Positions 45,675 through 57,305 of a stretch of DNA of 64,000 bases are shown here, in pieces. Under the pieces are notes generated by a model. The model was not told the origin of the DNA. It saw only the letters and a program-made list of their open reading frames with translations, and made no database searches. Each line of letters starts with the position of its first letter. Within the stretch, counting starts at the first letter, position 1. This DNA is from Siphonodentalium dalli (Eukaryota; Mollusca; Scaphopoda; Gadilida; Siphonodentaliidae). The stretch spans positions 159,276,875-159,340,874 of the forward strand of contig CP136062.1 in the NCBI GenBank assembly GCA_032622095.1. The letters are read 5' to 3'. Position numbers and translations under genes: made by a program.

Positions 45675-46054
45675 TTAACCATTTCATGGTGGGATCGGCG
45701 CTGGCACAACATTAAAAACCCTTTGCCAATACATTCTCTTATATATGCGAGTCGACCATAGGTCGCCTCGATTATATAAGAAAATGCATTGGCCTAACAA
45801 TTTTGATAATTTTTGATAATTTTTTCTTTCATTCTTTAACAATTTGTATCATTTTTATCATTATTTCTTACATTCTTTAACAATTTTTTTTAATTTCTTT
45901 CATTTTTTCTTACATTCTTGAACAAATATAAAAATTAATATAAAATTTGTTAGGCCAATGCATTCTCTTATATATGCGAGACGACCTATGATAAAACTCG
46001 CATATATGAGGGTTTTCACAAAAATTCATGAAGCTCCTGTCATGAAAGTGTTAA
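45675..46054. mobile_element. Twin-hairpin TTAA element, copy 5
   Basis: TTAACCATTTCATGGTGGGA at left, CTGTCATGAAAGTGTTAA at right. The two hairpins are separated by AT-rich direct repeats (TTTCTTACATTCTTTAACAA); the right stem of the second is degraded. Confidence 0.7.
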
Positions 46055-46179
46055 CCAGAAGTCGACCAATTTCATTCATATTTGGTATATGGTGAATTTG
46101 GCACCATGTTAGAATGACAGCACCATCGTAGTATGCCAGCACCTGGTACAACTTCAGGTTTACATTGCTATCATTTCAG

Positions 46180-46277
46180 GTAAACATGGAAACAGCTAAG
46201 TTTTTCAAACAGGACTTTGAAGAGAATGGTTCCATGGAGAATGTTTGTTTATTCTTGAATTTAGCCAATGATCCAAC
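46180..46277 (+). CDS. ATP6V1B: V-ATPase subunit B exon 8
   Basis: Encodes [20 protein letters not shown] then [12 protein letters not shown] plus two bases of a Thr codon. The acceptor is TCATTTCAG and the donor is [17 protein letters not shown] is a near-invariant block of the family. Confidence 0.97.
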
Positions 46278-46659
46278 GTAAGTTCAGTATTATGAATTTC
46301 TCCATGATTCACACAGAAAATTTTATTTGACCAAACTTTTTGGCCAAAAAGTTTCAAGACTATAGTCCGCAATCACCTCTCAAATTATCATCAGGTCTTC
46401 AGCCTGTAATCAGCAGTTGCTCGCCTGTGTTTGAATAACAATTGATAAAAATTCACACATGATTAATTTAAATATCAAAACCATGATAATTAGCTGCTAG
46501 AACGGCATCCTTTCTCAATCAAGTGACAATACTTTACTGCTTTGTTGTATCAAAATAAGACAATATTATATTTTGGTGAATCAGTGCTAATTTATGTTGA
46601 TATCCATTGCTTTATTTTGCATGGCTTAACCCTTATTCCAACATATCGTCTTTTGACGT

Positions 46660-46725
46660 CTTTTGTTGTAGCGTCCATATCGGCTTTTGAAGTAGCGTCC
46701 ATATCGTCTTTTGACGTCTTTAATA
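46660..46725 (+). repeat. GACGTCTTTTG / AGCGTCCATATCG minisatellite
   Basis: Degenerate repeats of TCGTCTTTTGACGTCTTT and TAGCGTCCATATCG in intron 8. Confidence 0.55.
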
Positions 46726-46904
46726 TTTGCATTTTCAACACTCGGATTTGAGACTCGAATAAAGAGTAATAATGACGATTTAAATTGATTGTGTTTTGTT
46801 CCGCTGATGGTTAAGATCATGAAGGGCACATATTAAATCCTTTCTTCCTTTGCTAGGCTTTAGATTTGCAAAATGTTTACTTAGAATACTGTTTTGGCCG
46901 ACAA

Positions 46905-47425
46905 AATGAAAACAAACGAAATAGAAACACATGGTTTCGACGAAAACGAAAGTTGTCAGAGACGCTTCCTTGTTCATTGCGTTATGCGTGGCCGCGAGGG
47001 TAATCTATGTAAAATATGACAACTTGAAATTGATATTTATATTGGATTATGTATTATTTCTTAGGTGGTGATTTTATATTTCCAAATAGTGCAATTTGAA
47101 CATTTTTCCCAGTTGTAATTAAATCGGCCACAGCTAAGCAAAATCTCAGTGTGACAGTTGCGGAACTGGCCATTGGAATGTTTTTCCTGTCGAGTTCCAT
47201 TATGATTGTCACTTCACCCGTGAAAAAAGATTTTTATAATAATATTTTTTTTAATGCACTAACTACATAATGAAGGCACGTATTTCCACCTTGCCTTCCT
47301 AGATATTAAAAAATGTTGACATAGAGTATGTTATCAGTCTCGTATTGGCTGACAAAATGAAAACAAACGAAACAGAAACACGTGGTTCACTGGTATAGCG
47401 AATTTTCGACGAAGACGAAATTTTA
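46905..47425 (+). repeat. Direct repeat pair in intron 8
   Basis: GACAAAATGAAAACAAACGA-AA(T/C)AGAAACAC(A/G)TGGTT at 46902 and 47352, ~450 bp apart, each followed by TTTTCGACGAA(A/G)ACGAAA. Possibly the ends of a degraded element. Confidence 0.5.
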
Positions 47426-48825
47426 TCAATATTTAATGTAGGTGAACTTCTCCACAAACCAAATGTTGTGAAACATATTCATTGAGTGTCACAATTGTTG
47501 TTTAATTTGAGAACTCGAACATTGCAATTCAAAATTGATGACTCAAAGTGGACCTTTCTGCTTTTATTGCACAAATTTACTCTGCGAAATCAGGTTATGT
47601 CGGAGCATCGGAATATTATTTCAGGTTGTAATGTAACTACAGACGCGGCCGTTGTTGTGCTATCGGCGGGATTCTGACAACATAATTAAAACTTTTTTTT
47701 CATAAATTATCTACAAATTTAGTATAATAAATTGATGAGATATTACTTTTATATATCAATCTGTTGAAGATTTCAAATATACCGTGCAAAAGACCATCGA
47801 CCCTGATCGATCGAGAAAGAAATAAAAAAAAAAAAGTAAATATCTCCTGGTTTGACATCAAGTCAGCCCAATGCGGGTGTTTCTAAATAAAGGCGAGTTT
47901 ACAGTTGACATGCAGATATCTCAAATTCATCTTGGGAAGTTTCTTTGTGTGTATGCATATATAATTACCGAGTATAAAGTAATAGGGTACTTATATCAAC
48001 GCAATGTCGATAAAACAAAGAATATCCCAAGCGACACATTCGAGCACCTGCTGGCGACGTCTTACTAAGTTAGCCCACTGCCATTTCAAACAATTCGCGT
48101 TCGTTTTCTGTCATCTAATTAGCATCAATGGGGAAACTCCACCCCTAAACTTGAGCCAATGAAATCAGTTCAAACTTCTAATCATTGATGTCATTGGTTG
48201 TCAATGAAAACATTCTTAGAATCAACAAAAAGTGACCTTTGAACATGTGGTTTTTGCACGAAAATTTACAAACTTTCACAAAGCAACGTGACGTAATTGC
48301 TAATAATTTGCGCTTTTATCGGAAGTTTTTTTTACGACTTTTGTCAAATCATGGTTTATATGATTAATGCACATCAAATATAAAGACATTTGGTTTAATT
48401 ATTTTATTTATAATACGCTTTTTTGTTTTCAAAAATCTGGAATTATTTTTTTTTCAATCAGGACACGAGTCCGTGGGTAAACAAACTTAAAGGACATACT
48501 CGCATAGGCATACCGCAAATTTGCATAAAATATCATTTTTTACTCACATGTGTGATAAAATGAAGATAAACGGTTGTTTATATGCACATATTTAGTTCGT
48601 CTACTGGTTTATGTTTCCATTATCGTATTCACAGATGACACTTAAGTGAAAGCATGTTTGTTGTTGCATATCGGATGATACACATGGCACATATACCTGT
48701 GGCCAGTGTGGGGAAACACCCAATGATATTATAACGTCAAATTCCTGTTGGCTAACTTAATTACCTTCATACCTGGTGACTTTGGCTATATGACGTGGTT
48801 TAACTACATTTGCTGTTGGGAAAAG
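47426..48825. other. Intron 8 middle: nothing recognised
   Basis: 1.4 kb of AT-rich sequence. Short frames only. Confidence 0.5.
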
Positions 48826-49125
48826 GTTTAATATGCCATGGGAGACCTAGACACATATTTATGTTCCCAGATGGTGAAGATGGTGATGTGCTCCCATTGG
48901 GCACCTCAATTATGCATTGTGTAGTCTGCCAATTTGAGGATATAGAGAAACAGCTAAAAAAAAGAAAAAGCAACTTTCTAAAGAAGTTTCTAAATTGTTA
49001 ATTTGATAATAAAGATAGTTTCCAGAGGGTGAGTTTACTTATGCTAGCCCGCTGTGCAGGGTAGCGTCACTAAATTCACCCTCTGGGGACCTCATTCTGC
49101 AAATGACCAGCACCATAGTTTGAGG
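48826..49125. repeat. Family B foldback, long form, in intron 8
   Basis: Spacer (GCTCCCATTGGGCACCTCAA) at left, arm pair CCAGAGGGTGAGTTTACTTA / TTCACCCTCTGGGGACCTCA at right. Confidence 0.6.
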
Positions 49126-49280
49126 TCTGGTAAGCATTCATGCTTTCCCCCCGTGTCACCATCAAATACAGTATGAATGTTGAAATGGACTACATGGTAC
49201 AGATTCTCTCTCAACAGTTGAGAATTTCCCTATGATCAGGGTTGAATTACCTAGAGCATCTTGTGACACCTTGTTTAGTG

Positions 49281-49532
<252 letters not shown>

Positions 49533-49924
49533 TGATATGCCACTTTTTACCGCTAACTGAATTGTGTGAATTAGGCAAAACAGAAATATAGGTGTGATTC
49601 TGACCCTATTTCTGGACGCAAATATTTTCCCCCATACCAAAATCATATTTTGATGTGTACATTCTCCATGAAGGACCGCCAATACTCACCTCATGGGTCA
49701 AGGTCACAGAGAAAGATCAAGGTTATTGTAAACAATTTTTTGTTATCACTGTAGGTCTTTATTATGAACCTATCTATATAACAATATCCACCATTTTCCA
49801 GAATTCTCAGAAATCATACACTTTGCTATGGTAACACTATTTTTGAAGCAATGTCTCCAGTATATTGGCTTTAAGAAAAAATATAGTATACAAATCCCCC
49901 CAAAAATGTACGAAACCCATTTTT

Positions 49925-52162
49925 AGCTCAACTTACTTTGTAAGTTTGAGCTATTGCCATGGGTTGGCGTCCGCAGGCCTCAGCCTAGGGGTCCAGAACA
50001 GGGAGACTTGAAGTCTCCCTCCAGGAAATTTAGGGAGACTTCAGGAAATTTAGGGAGACTTCAGGGTGGGGAAACTACCAAAAATTGACAATTTTCAAAT
50101 ATCGCTTTATTTTATAACATCTGACAATAAAAAATTTAAAAAGATCAAATAAAAAATAAAACTAAAAAAATTTGACTTTATCTGAAATTAGCTTAATTAA
50201 TTGTTATTATACATTTAAAAATTTTGGAAATGTTTTGTGTAGCTATCATTTAAGCAAGACAATTATCAAGTTACAGTAATAGTAACTTTTTTAACTAAAT
50301 GAAAGTAGTATTATTTCCAAGACTGCATTTTAAGTTTAATTTGGTCACGGCTGTAATGTGGGTGTCCGCTAAAATAAACAATAAGGACTAACTAACAAAG
50401 GAGTTGCAAAAGCTTTTATTAATTAATGGCCTCCCTTAATTAATGCCAACATCACTGGTATAATCCGATTAAAGCAATAAACTTGACATTATTTTATTTA
50501 CGGAAGTCGGTCTCTTCAAAAAGTCCGACGCGGTCTCTTCAAAAAGTCCGATGCGTTACCGAAACGAACTTCCGTAGCGCCTGGTACATACTCTGATAAT
50601 GTCGTAATTGTTTTATATCTGAAAAGCGGGACGGCGGTCTTTTAAGTTAATTAAAACATTTATTTGTGACACTCACGATGGTCAGTAACAACACAGATGC
50701 GAACATCTCATCGTGTTTTCAGCGTGTCAAAACATTCGTGATTAACATTCATTACCGCAAAGGGAACAAAGGCGATGGAATAGCAACACAATTTTAAAAC
50801 AATAGGTCATATTTTATTTTTTTATTTTAAACACTTGGGTCTTTGGCTCTGCATCGTCTGTTTCTTTTTGGGATGGCCGTCACAATTCATCTATATACGG
50901 ACATGTCCGGAAAAAAAAAATAGAAAAAAAAAAAAAAAAAATCTCCCTAAAATTGAAGGCGACTTCGATTTCGCTTTAGAGCGACGATAGGACGAAGTCA
51001 GCGACAGTAAGGCGACAATCTCGCCCGAGTCGCCTTGTGAGCTGAGGCCTGGGCGTCCGTCGTCTGTGTGTCCGTGAACAATTTCCTTTGGCGCGGGCTA
51101 CAGGTCGTACCTTTGGTCTGATCTTTATGAAATTTGTTATGAATGTTGACATTGACATGTAGATGGGAACGAGTCATTTTGGGATCATTCGGCCAAAAAA
51201 CATGGCCGCTGGTGGCCGTCTTGGATTTCAAAATTAAATCCATTGGCACAGTCTACAGGTCGTACTGTTCGTCTGATCATCATGAAATTTGTCATGGATG
51301 TTAATATTGACATGTAGATGGGAACGAGTCATTTTGGGTTCATTCTGTCAAAAAACATGGCCGCCAGCCGCCATCTTGGATTTTACTCTTTGCATGACTA
51401 AATTCTTTGGCGTGGGCTACAGGTCGTAGCTTTGGTCTGATCTTCATGAAATTTGTCATGGATGTTAACAATGACATGTAGATGGGAATGAGTCATTTTG
51501 GGGTCATTCGGACAAAAAACATGGCCGCTGGTGGCCATCTTGGATTTCAAAATTGAATCAATTGGCGCGGTCTACAGGTCGTACTGTTCGTCTGATCATC
51601 ATGAAATTTGTCATGGATGTTAATATTGACATGTAGATCGGAACGAGTGATTTTGGGGTCGTTCGGCCGAAAAACATGGCCGCCAGCAGCCATCTTGGAT
51701 TTTACTCTTTGCATGACTAAATCCTTTGGCGCGGGCTACAGGTCGTAGCTTTGGTCGGAACTTCATGAAATTTGTCATGGATGTTAAAAATGACATGTAG
51801 ATTGGAACGAGTCATTTTGGGGTCGTTCGGCCAAAAAACATGGCCACCAGCAGCCATCTTTGATTTTACTCTTTACATGACTAAATCGTTTGGCGCGGGC
51901 TGCAGGTCGTAGCTTTCGTCGGATCTTCATGAAATTTGTCATGGATGTTAACAATGACATGTAGATGGGAAACGAGTCATTTTGAGGTCATTCGGCCAAA
52001 AAACATGGCCACCAGCAGCCATCCTGGATTTTACTCTTTGCATGACTAAATCCTTTGGCATGTAGGTTAGAAATTTCAATTAGCACCTTTCCTATTCCTC
52101 CATTACTGTCAACCATTAAATTATTCCCTTACCTAAGTTGAGCTACAGTGTCATTGACACTT
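49925..52162 (+). mobile_element. Pearl/Helentron-like element in intron 9, split by a hAT
   Basis: Starts with the AGCTCAACTTACTTTGTAAG hairpin and ends GTTGAGCTACAGTGTCATTG, with about six ~160-bp core units. It is the same family as intron 3. Without the 1078-bp hAT and its duplication it is ~1.15 kb. Confidence 0.8.
49974..51051. mobile_element. hAT element with CAGGCCTCAGC ends
   Basis: Termini CAGGCCTCAGC and GCTGAGGCCTG; perfect 8-bp duplication GGCGTCCG (49966-49973, 51052-51059). Inside are GGGAGACTT/AAGTCTCCC repeats near both ends and an A-run at 50918-50940. No transposase. Confidence 0.9.
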
Positions 52163-52221
52163 TAATTTTTTTACAAGGCTACTATATAGGATCATGGTGG
52201 TTTGGATGTTCATCGTCTTAA

Positions 52222-52488
<267 letters not shown>

Positions 52489-52757
52489 TAAGAATATCTC
52501 AACGATATGAATCAGAGCTATAGCTTAATGAATTCAGTACGTTGTTGTTTCATGACGTCAAATCATTATTTGTCTTTGCGAGCCAGAATACACCCAAGGC
52601 TACACTTGTCATGTTGTCTTCAGACAACTAATTTTGCCTCAATAGACAAGAGCTCTATACGCAGACACGCTTCAATTACTATAACAAGGGTCATTCATAT
52701 AGGGTATACCAGTTCAGTGTCAGTATGAACCCTCCTTTATTGTCATGTTTCTACTCG

Positions 52758-52893
52758 TACAGTAATGCCATATGTAATTGACTCCATAACCACAGCAGAA
52801 TTATGGGTAACTTTTCAGGATTTAGTCGGAAATATGGCTTGTTGCCATTCATCGGAAAGCTCTCGGGGAGAGCTTTCCGATGAATGGCAACAA
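52758..52893. mobile_element. Family A MITE, truncated copy
   Basis: The left arm and the tip are intact; the right arm stops after GAATGGCAACAA, so about 85 bp are missing. Confidence 0.7.
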
Positions 52894-53029
52894 TTAATGA
52901 GTGAGAACGTCTGTTGCTATAGCCACTTAGTAAATAAAATTGCACATTTTTGCTTCGTTTTTTCTCAGGAAATTGTTGATAGTACACAATGATTTCTTTC
53001 TGACGTTTCTTTCAATTATTCCGCTTATA

Positions 53030-53265
53030 ACAAACACTTGATTTTTTTTTATCAAAACTCGACTTATGGTTTGACGAGGGATGGTTGGCAGATGGGTGGG
53101 CGACCCCAAATCTTTATAACATAGCCGTTTATTGATGGATGCTGACAATTTTATTGATGGATGCTGATAATTTTTGGTATGTGAGTTTATTGCCATATGC
53201 GCCAGATGCACACTGAAAATCAGGCCTCCCCGACTTCCTAACCAGAGTTATGCCACTTATCTCTA
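53030..53265 (+). repeat. Dispersed repeat with AAAACTCGAC..GACGAGGG, copy 2
   Basis: Homologue of 45395-45640, with the TTATTGATGGATGCTGACAA unit doubled here. Confidence 0.6.
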
Positions 53266-53687
53266 ATTAGCCCCCACCCTGGAATCAGATTGTCCATCCG
53301 TCTGTCCATCTGATGGCCCGTTTGCATTTGGTTTCCAGATGTTAACTTTAGATAGTCTCAACTGAATGGTATGAAATTTGGTATTAGGGTTTTCAAGCAC
53401 AGAATACAGATCAAATTTGAATTAGGGTTCCACCTAGGGTCCTGCGAATTGGAGATTTTGATCGAATCGAATATCGAATATCAAATCGAATTATACATGT
53501 GTGTTGCTTTCTCAATTAGGCATGTTTTGCCAAGGATTAGATGATGTTTGAAACGTTCTATGAACTTCCATGAAGTTCCATCATAACTTATGTTATTAAC
53601 CGTCAATCGCGATACTATTAAATTCAATTGATTATTGTCGAGAAGAAAACAAATATTATCAAAACGTCCATGCGGACGTCACGATGA

Positions 53688-53999
53688 TTAATATATAACC
53701 GGCCTATCGGAACTAAAATCATGCAAAGTTTGTACAGTTTGCATGTACATGCAAAATTGCAAATGGGCATTCGGAAACCCCCTGTTGTTGTAAACTTGAA
53801 GATGCAACAACAGTCGCAGGGTAGCCTGTTTATGTATTACTGGGTGCTTGTGGAACTGATGATTCCATAGATGGGTCGTTGTCCCAGATGCTTGGGATTT
53901 ATACACCATGTTGTATTCGTCACACGTGTAAGTTCTTGCACTGCCGGAGAAGCTTATCATGTTTAAAATAAACATGAATAACGGACGACTTATTGTCAA
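53688..53999 (-). pseudogene. BED zinc-finger relic of a hAT transposase
   Basis: The minus-strand frame contains CDEYNMVYKSQ, then GTTTHLWNHQFHKHP, matching the BED-finger pattern of a Cys pair, 'YK....GTT.HLW.H' and a final His. The second Cys of the expected Cx2C is replaced (CDEY), so the finger is probably non-functional. The rest of the transposase is missing. Confidence 0.55.
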
Positions 54000-54259
54000 G
54001 TGTCAATGGAACGCTCCGAAACTGACAGTCAACTTCAAAAGAAAACTCCACCAACATGCACTTTTCGACCCCTGAAACACGTGAAGTTTACATCATCAAC
54101 GATGTCACATACAAATAACGCGGAACCTGAGATAGACAGTCGGCGGATAACGCTAGCAGTTGCTCAGTCTCATAGTTATTATATTTTACGTGCGTCGTCA
54201 GAGCTTTTGGCAACCATGTTCAAAGCTGGAATTCAGATGTATTTAGTGGTCCTAATCTG

Positions 54260-55573
54260 TAGTGCTGAAACGGTTGACCTATTTTTGTAGCCGGTTAACC
54301 GCGACGTGTAACCGGATCATAACCGGATATCCGCTATTTTCAACCTATGACTTTACACTCATTATTTACACCATAATATGATCCAATATATAATCATAAT
54401 TTGATGTATTAACTGTATGGCGAACTCACGTAATGTTTACACAGACATAGCTTGTATTAAACGAATGAAAATCACCAAACACGAACGGTAAACAGCCATG
54501 CGTTGACAAATTGACAGGTGACACAGTGAACTAAAACTCGCAGTGTTTATAAATAGACGAATCATGCTTGACCTGTTTGTGTTGCAGTCGTGACTGCTGC
54601 CCGACTCGTCGTTCTCCTTTTGGGAAGAATATTGCGTGACCTATATAAATTTTCGTACATGCAAATCGCGGCAGCTTTTTATTGTCATTATAGCGATTAA
54701 GGAACTGGGCGAATATTAGGTCATGTGATTTTTCGGCGATTTGAGATGCAAAGGATGACCAACGGCAGATAAACACAATTATGAAGTGTCATGAACATTA
54801 TGTAGTTGACGAATGAATATTAAAAAAATCAGCTGAAAACAGTGTTTTCTGTTAGAACACAATCAAATGCTGAGAATTAATCAATAGGTTACAAACGAGT
54901 CCGACTGCATTGCAACACCACTTCGATGCGAGTTCATTGGAACTTCATCCACTGAGATTACTCAAACTCAGTAATGTTAGAAGATTGACCATGCTATGTA
55001 AATAGGGTTAATTCTACATAGTTCGGATTCTGCGAATTTCTTTTTGTTTTCTGAAATGCGCCCAGACATCTGATTTACGCATTTCTTCAGTATCCATGAT
55101 ACTGTCTACACGTAGTGAGTTGGAAAGTAGATGTCAAATGACCAGGCCTTACTCCATTGAAAATGATTGCATTGATCTTTGCCGACGACTCAGTGGCGTC
55201 AGTGGACGTGTTTTACAGGACATCGGAACATCAAAGATGACGGCATGCATCTTTGATGTTTAGCCGCCAAAGCCAGACTATACTAGTATGTAACTTGCCA
55301 TTCGTGGAAGACTTTTTATCTCGCACCAGATTTGGACTTTTTAATACACGTAAGTTCGACTATACTCCTCAGTGATAAAGATTGTAGCACAATTGATAAA
55401 GCACACGTGTTTAAAACCTACTGTTACCAGTCTCGTGCTGATTAAGAACCTAATATGTTCGTTTTTGTCGTTGGCATCGCGTGTGTGCTATACGTATTGG
55501 TTAACCGGTTGATCGTAGTTCAACCGGTTGTCGACAGTAGCCGGTTGTCAACCGGATATCCGTTTCAGCACTA
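54260..55573. mobile_element. hAT element nested in hAT (TAGTGCTGAAACGG ends)
   Basis: 1314 bp, termini TAGTGCTGAAACGGTTGAC and CCGTTTCAGCACTA, perfect 8-bp duplication CTAATCTG (54252-54259, 55574-55581). Subterminal AACCGG/CCGGTT clusters match those of the element at 22723-24065, so the two belong to one family. Non-coding. Confidence 0.92.
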
Positions 55574-57305
55574 CTAATCTGGTGGCTAATTACTGGTAGC
55601 CCGGTCGCCAAACACCCGGAATTCACGAATGCTTGTTTTCGCGTATAAAGTTTTTTTTCTCTGCAGTTTTTGTAAATTCAGGTATCCGACAACAAGATTT
55701 TATCGGCTGGCCATCTGTCAGCCTTGAGCAATTTTTTTTATAGCGCCCTAAAAAGTACACCCCCCCCCCCCCCCCCCCCCCCCCCAGATTTCCCCAGACG
55801 TAAAACCAGTTACTTGGAATTTGTTGCAAATTCACATGACTAATCGAGTAAAATGTATATATTTTTATGAAGCTAAGACATAATGACACTATTTTGGGCC
55901 AAAATTGAAACTCACAATCCAAGATGGCCACCAAAATGGCCGCCGGAAGTTGAAAATATGGTATTTTTTTCTCAAATATCTTCTAGATCAGTTCATGCTG
56001 TTTGGAACTGGTTGAGTAATATGACTTTATTTTGTATTTTGTATATTAACTGATCATTGGAGCAATTAAACATGCAATTATTGGGGTCCTATCCGCTTGT
56101 GATCCCTCAAAAATTCGATTTTATAGAACGCGGTATAAAATTTTTACAAAAAATCACAACTGGGATTCTAGTCATATTTCAACAAGAAATGAACAGAAGG
56201 TTGCAATTAAGTGAGGCATACCATTACTTATGAATATTCCAACTCACTGGAACCAAAATTCTTACTTTGGCTAAAAATGGCTGCCAAAATGGCCGCCAAA
56301 ATATGGAAAATTATAAATATTGCCCTAGGGTGCCCTGCAATCGCTTACAAGTTGTGGTTGATGTACAAAATTCGCTATTATGCCTTCTATACATTGAATA
56401 CTAACATGTCTGCTGCACCATGGTTAATTGTTACTGTTGCCACCACTGACATCACCAAAAATATTGGACTTTTCTCTCAAAAACTTGACATAAATATCGG
56501 CAAAAATTTACTTTTCAGGTTTGGACCATTTTGTCTTGTAATATGTAACTATCTTTGGATTAAAAGGTGTTTATTGTATTGGTTTATCTTGAATGTGTCA
56601 CACTATGGTGTTTATAGACCAAATTGCTCAAGATGGCTTCCAAAATGGCAACCAAATTGGTAAAATTTATTTTTTTACATTATAATATTATATATATAAC
56701 ATTATTCTCTGCGTTATCCGAAAATGTAGCAAATTGTGACTCACTTGGTTATTATACGTGTTAAGTAATTAACTGACAACTAAATGTTCTATTATGGTTG
56801 TCCCAGTTCCGTATGGGGCATGACAAATTCATTTTAAAGTATGGCAATTTGCGGAGAACCTCTTTTGTGATTCTGACCATATTATTGAAAGAAAATGGGC
56901 AGAACTTTGAGACGGAACTGAGATGAAACATAATATATGGCTCTTCTGGTCAATTATGATAAACCAATATCAACTGGATACAGGATTGATGCCAAGATGG
57001 TAGACATGGAGTTACTCTATGATCAGAGGTGAGGTGAATAGGTATACATGGAGTTAGTGTATGTCATGAATGATGTGAATATGTATACAATGAGTGACTA
57101 TATGGTTATGCTTGTGTTGTCCATAGTGATATTTATAGGTATACAGGGAGAGGTCATGGTCAGGTGTGGGGTGTATCGGTATGCATGGAGTCACTGTATG
57201 GTGTATGGTTGTGTCTATCCCTTACGGGTGCATCCGGTGTGCCCGTATGGACATTGGTGTGGTGTATGGATATAGCTACATGGTCATCTATGTATTGATT
57301 ATGTA

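Noticed and set aside
56211-56663. 150-codon open frame, the second longest on the + strand, mirrored on the minus strand at 61835-62134
   Set aside because: Both are the same arm of the giant palindrome. The two copies differ by frame-breaking changes, and the peptide (repeats of KMAAKMA from AAAATGGC) has no family pattern.
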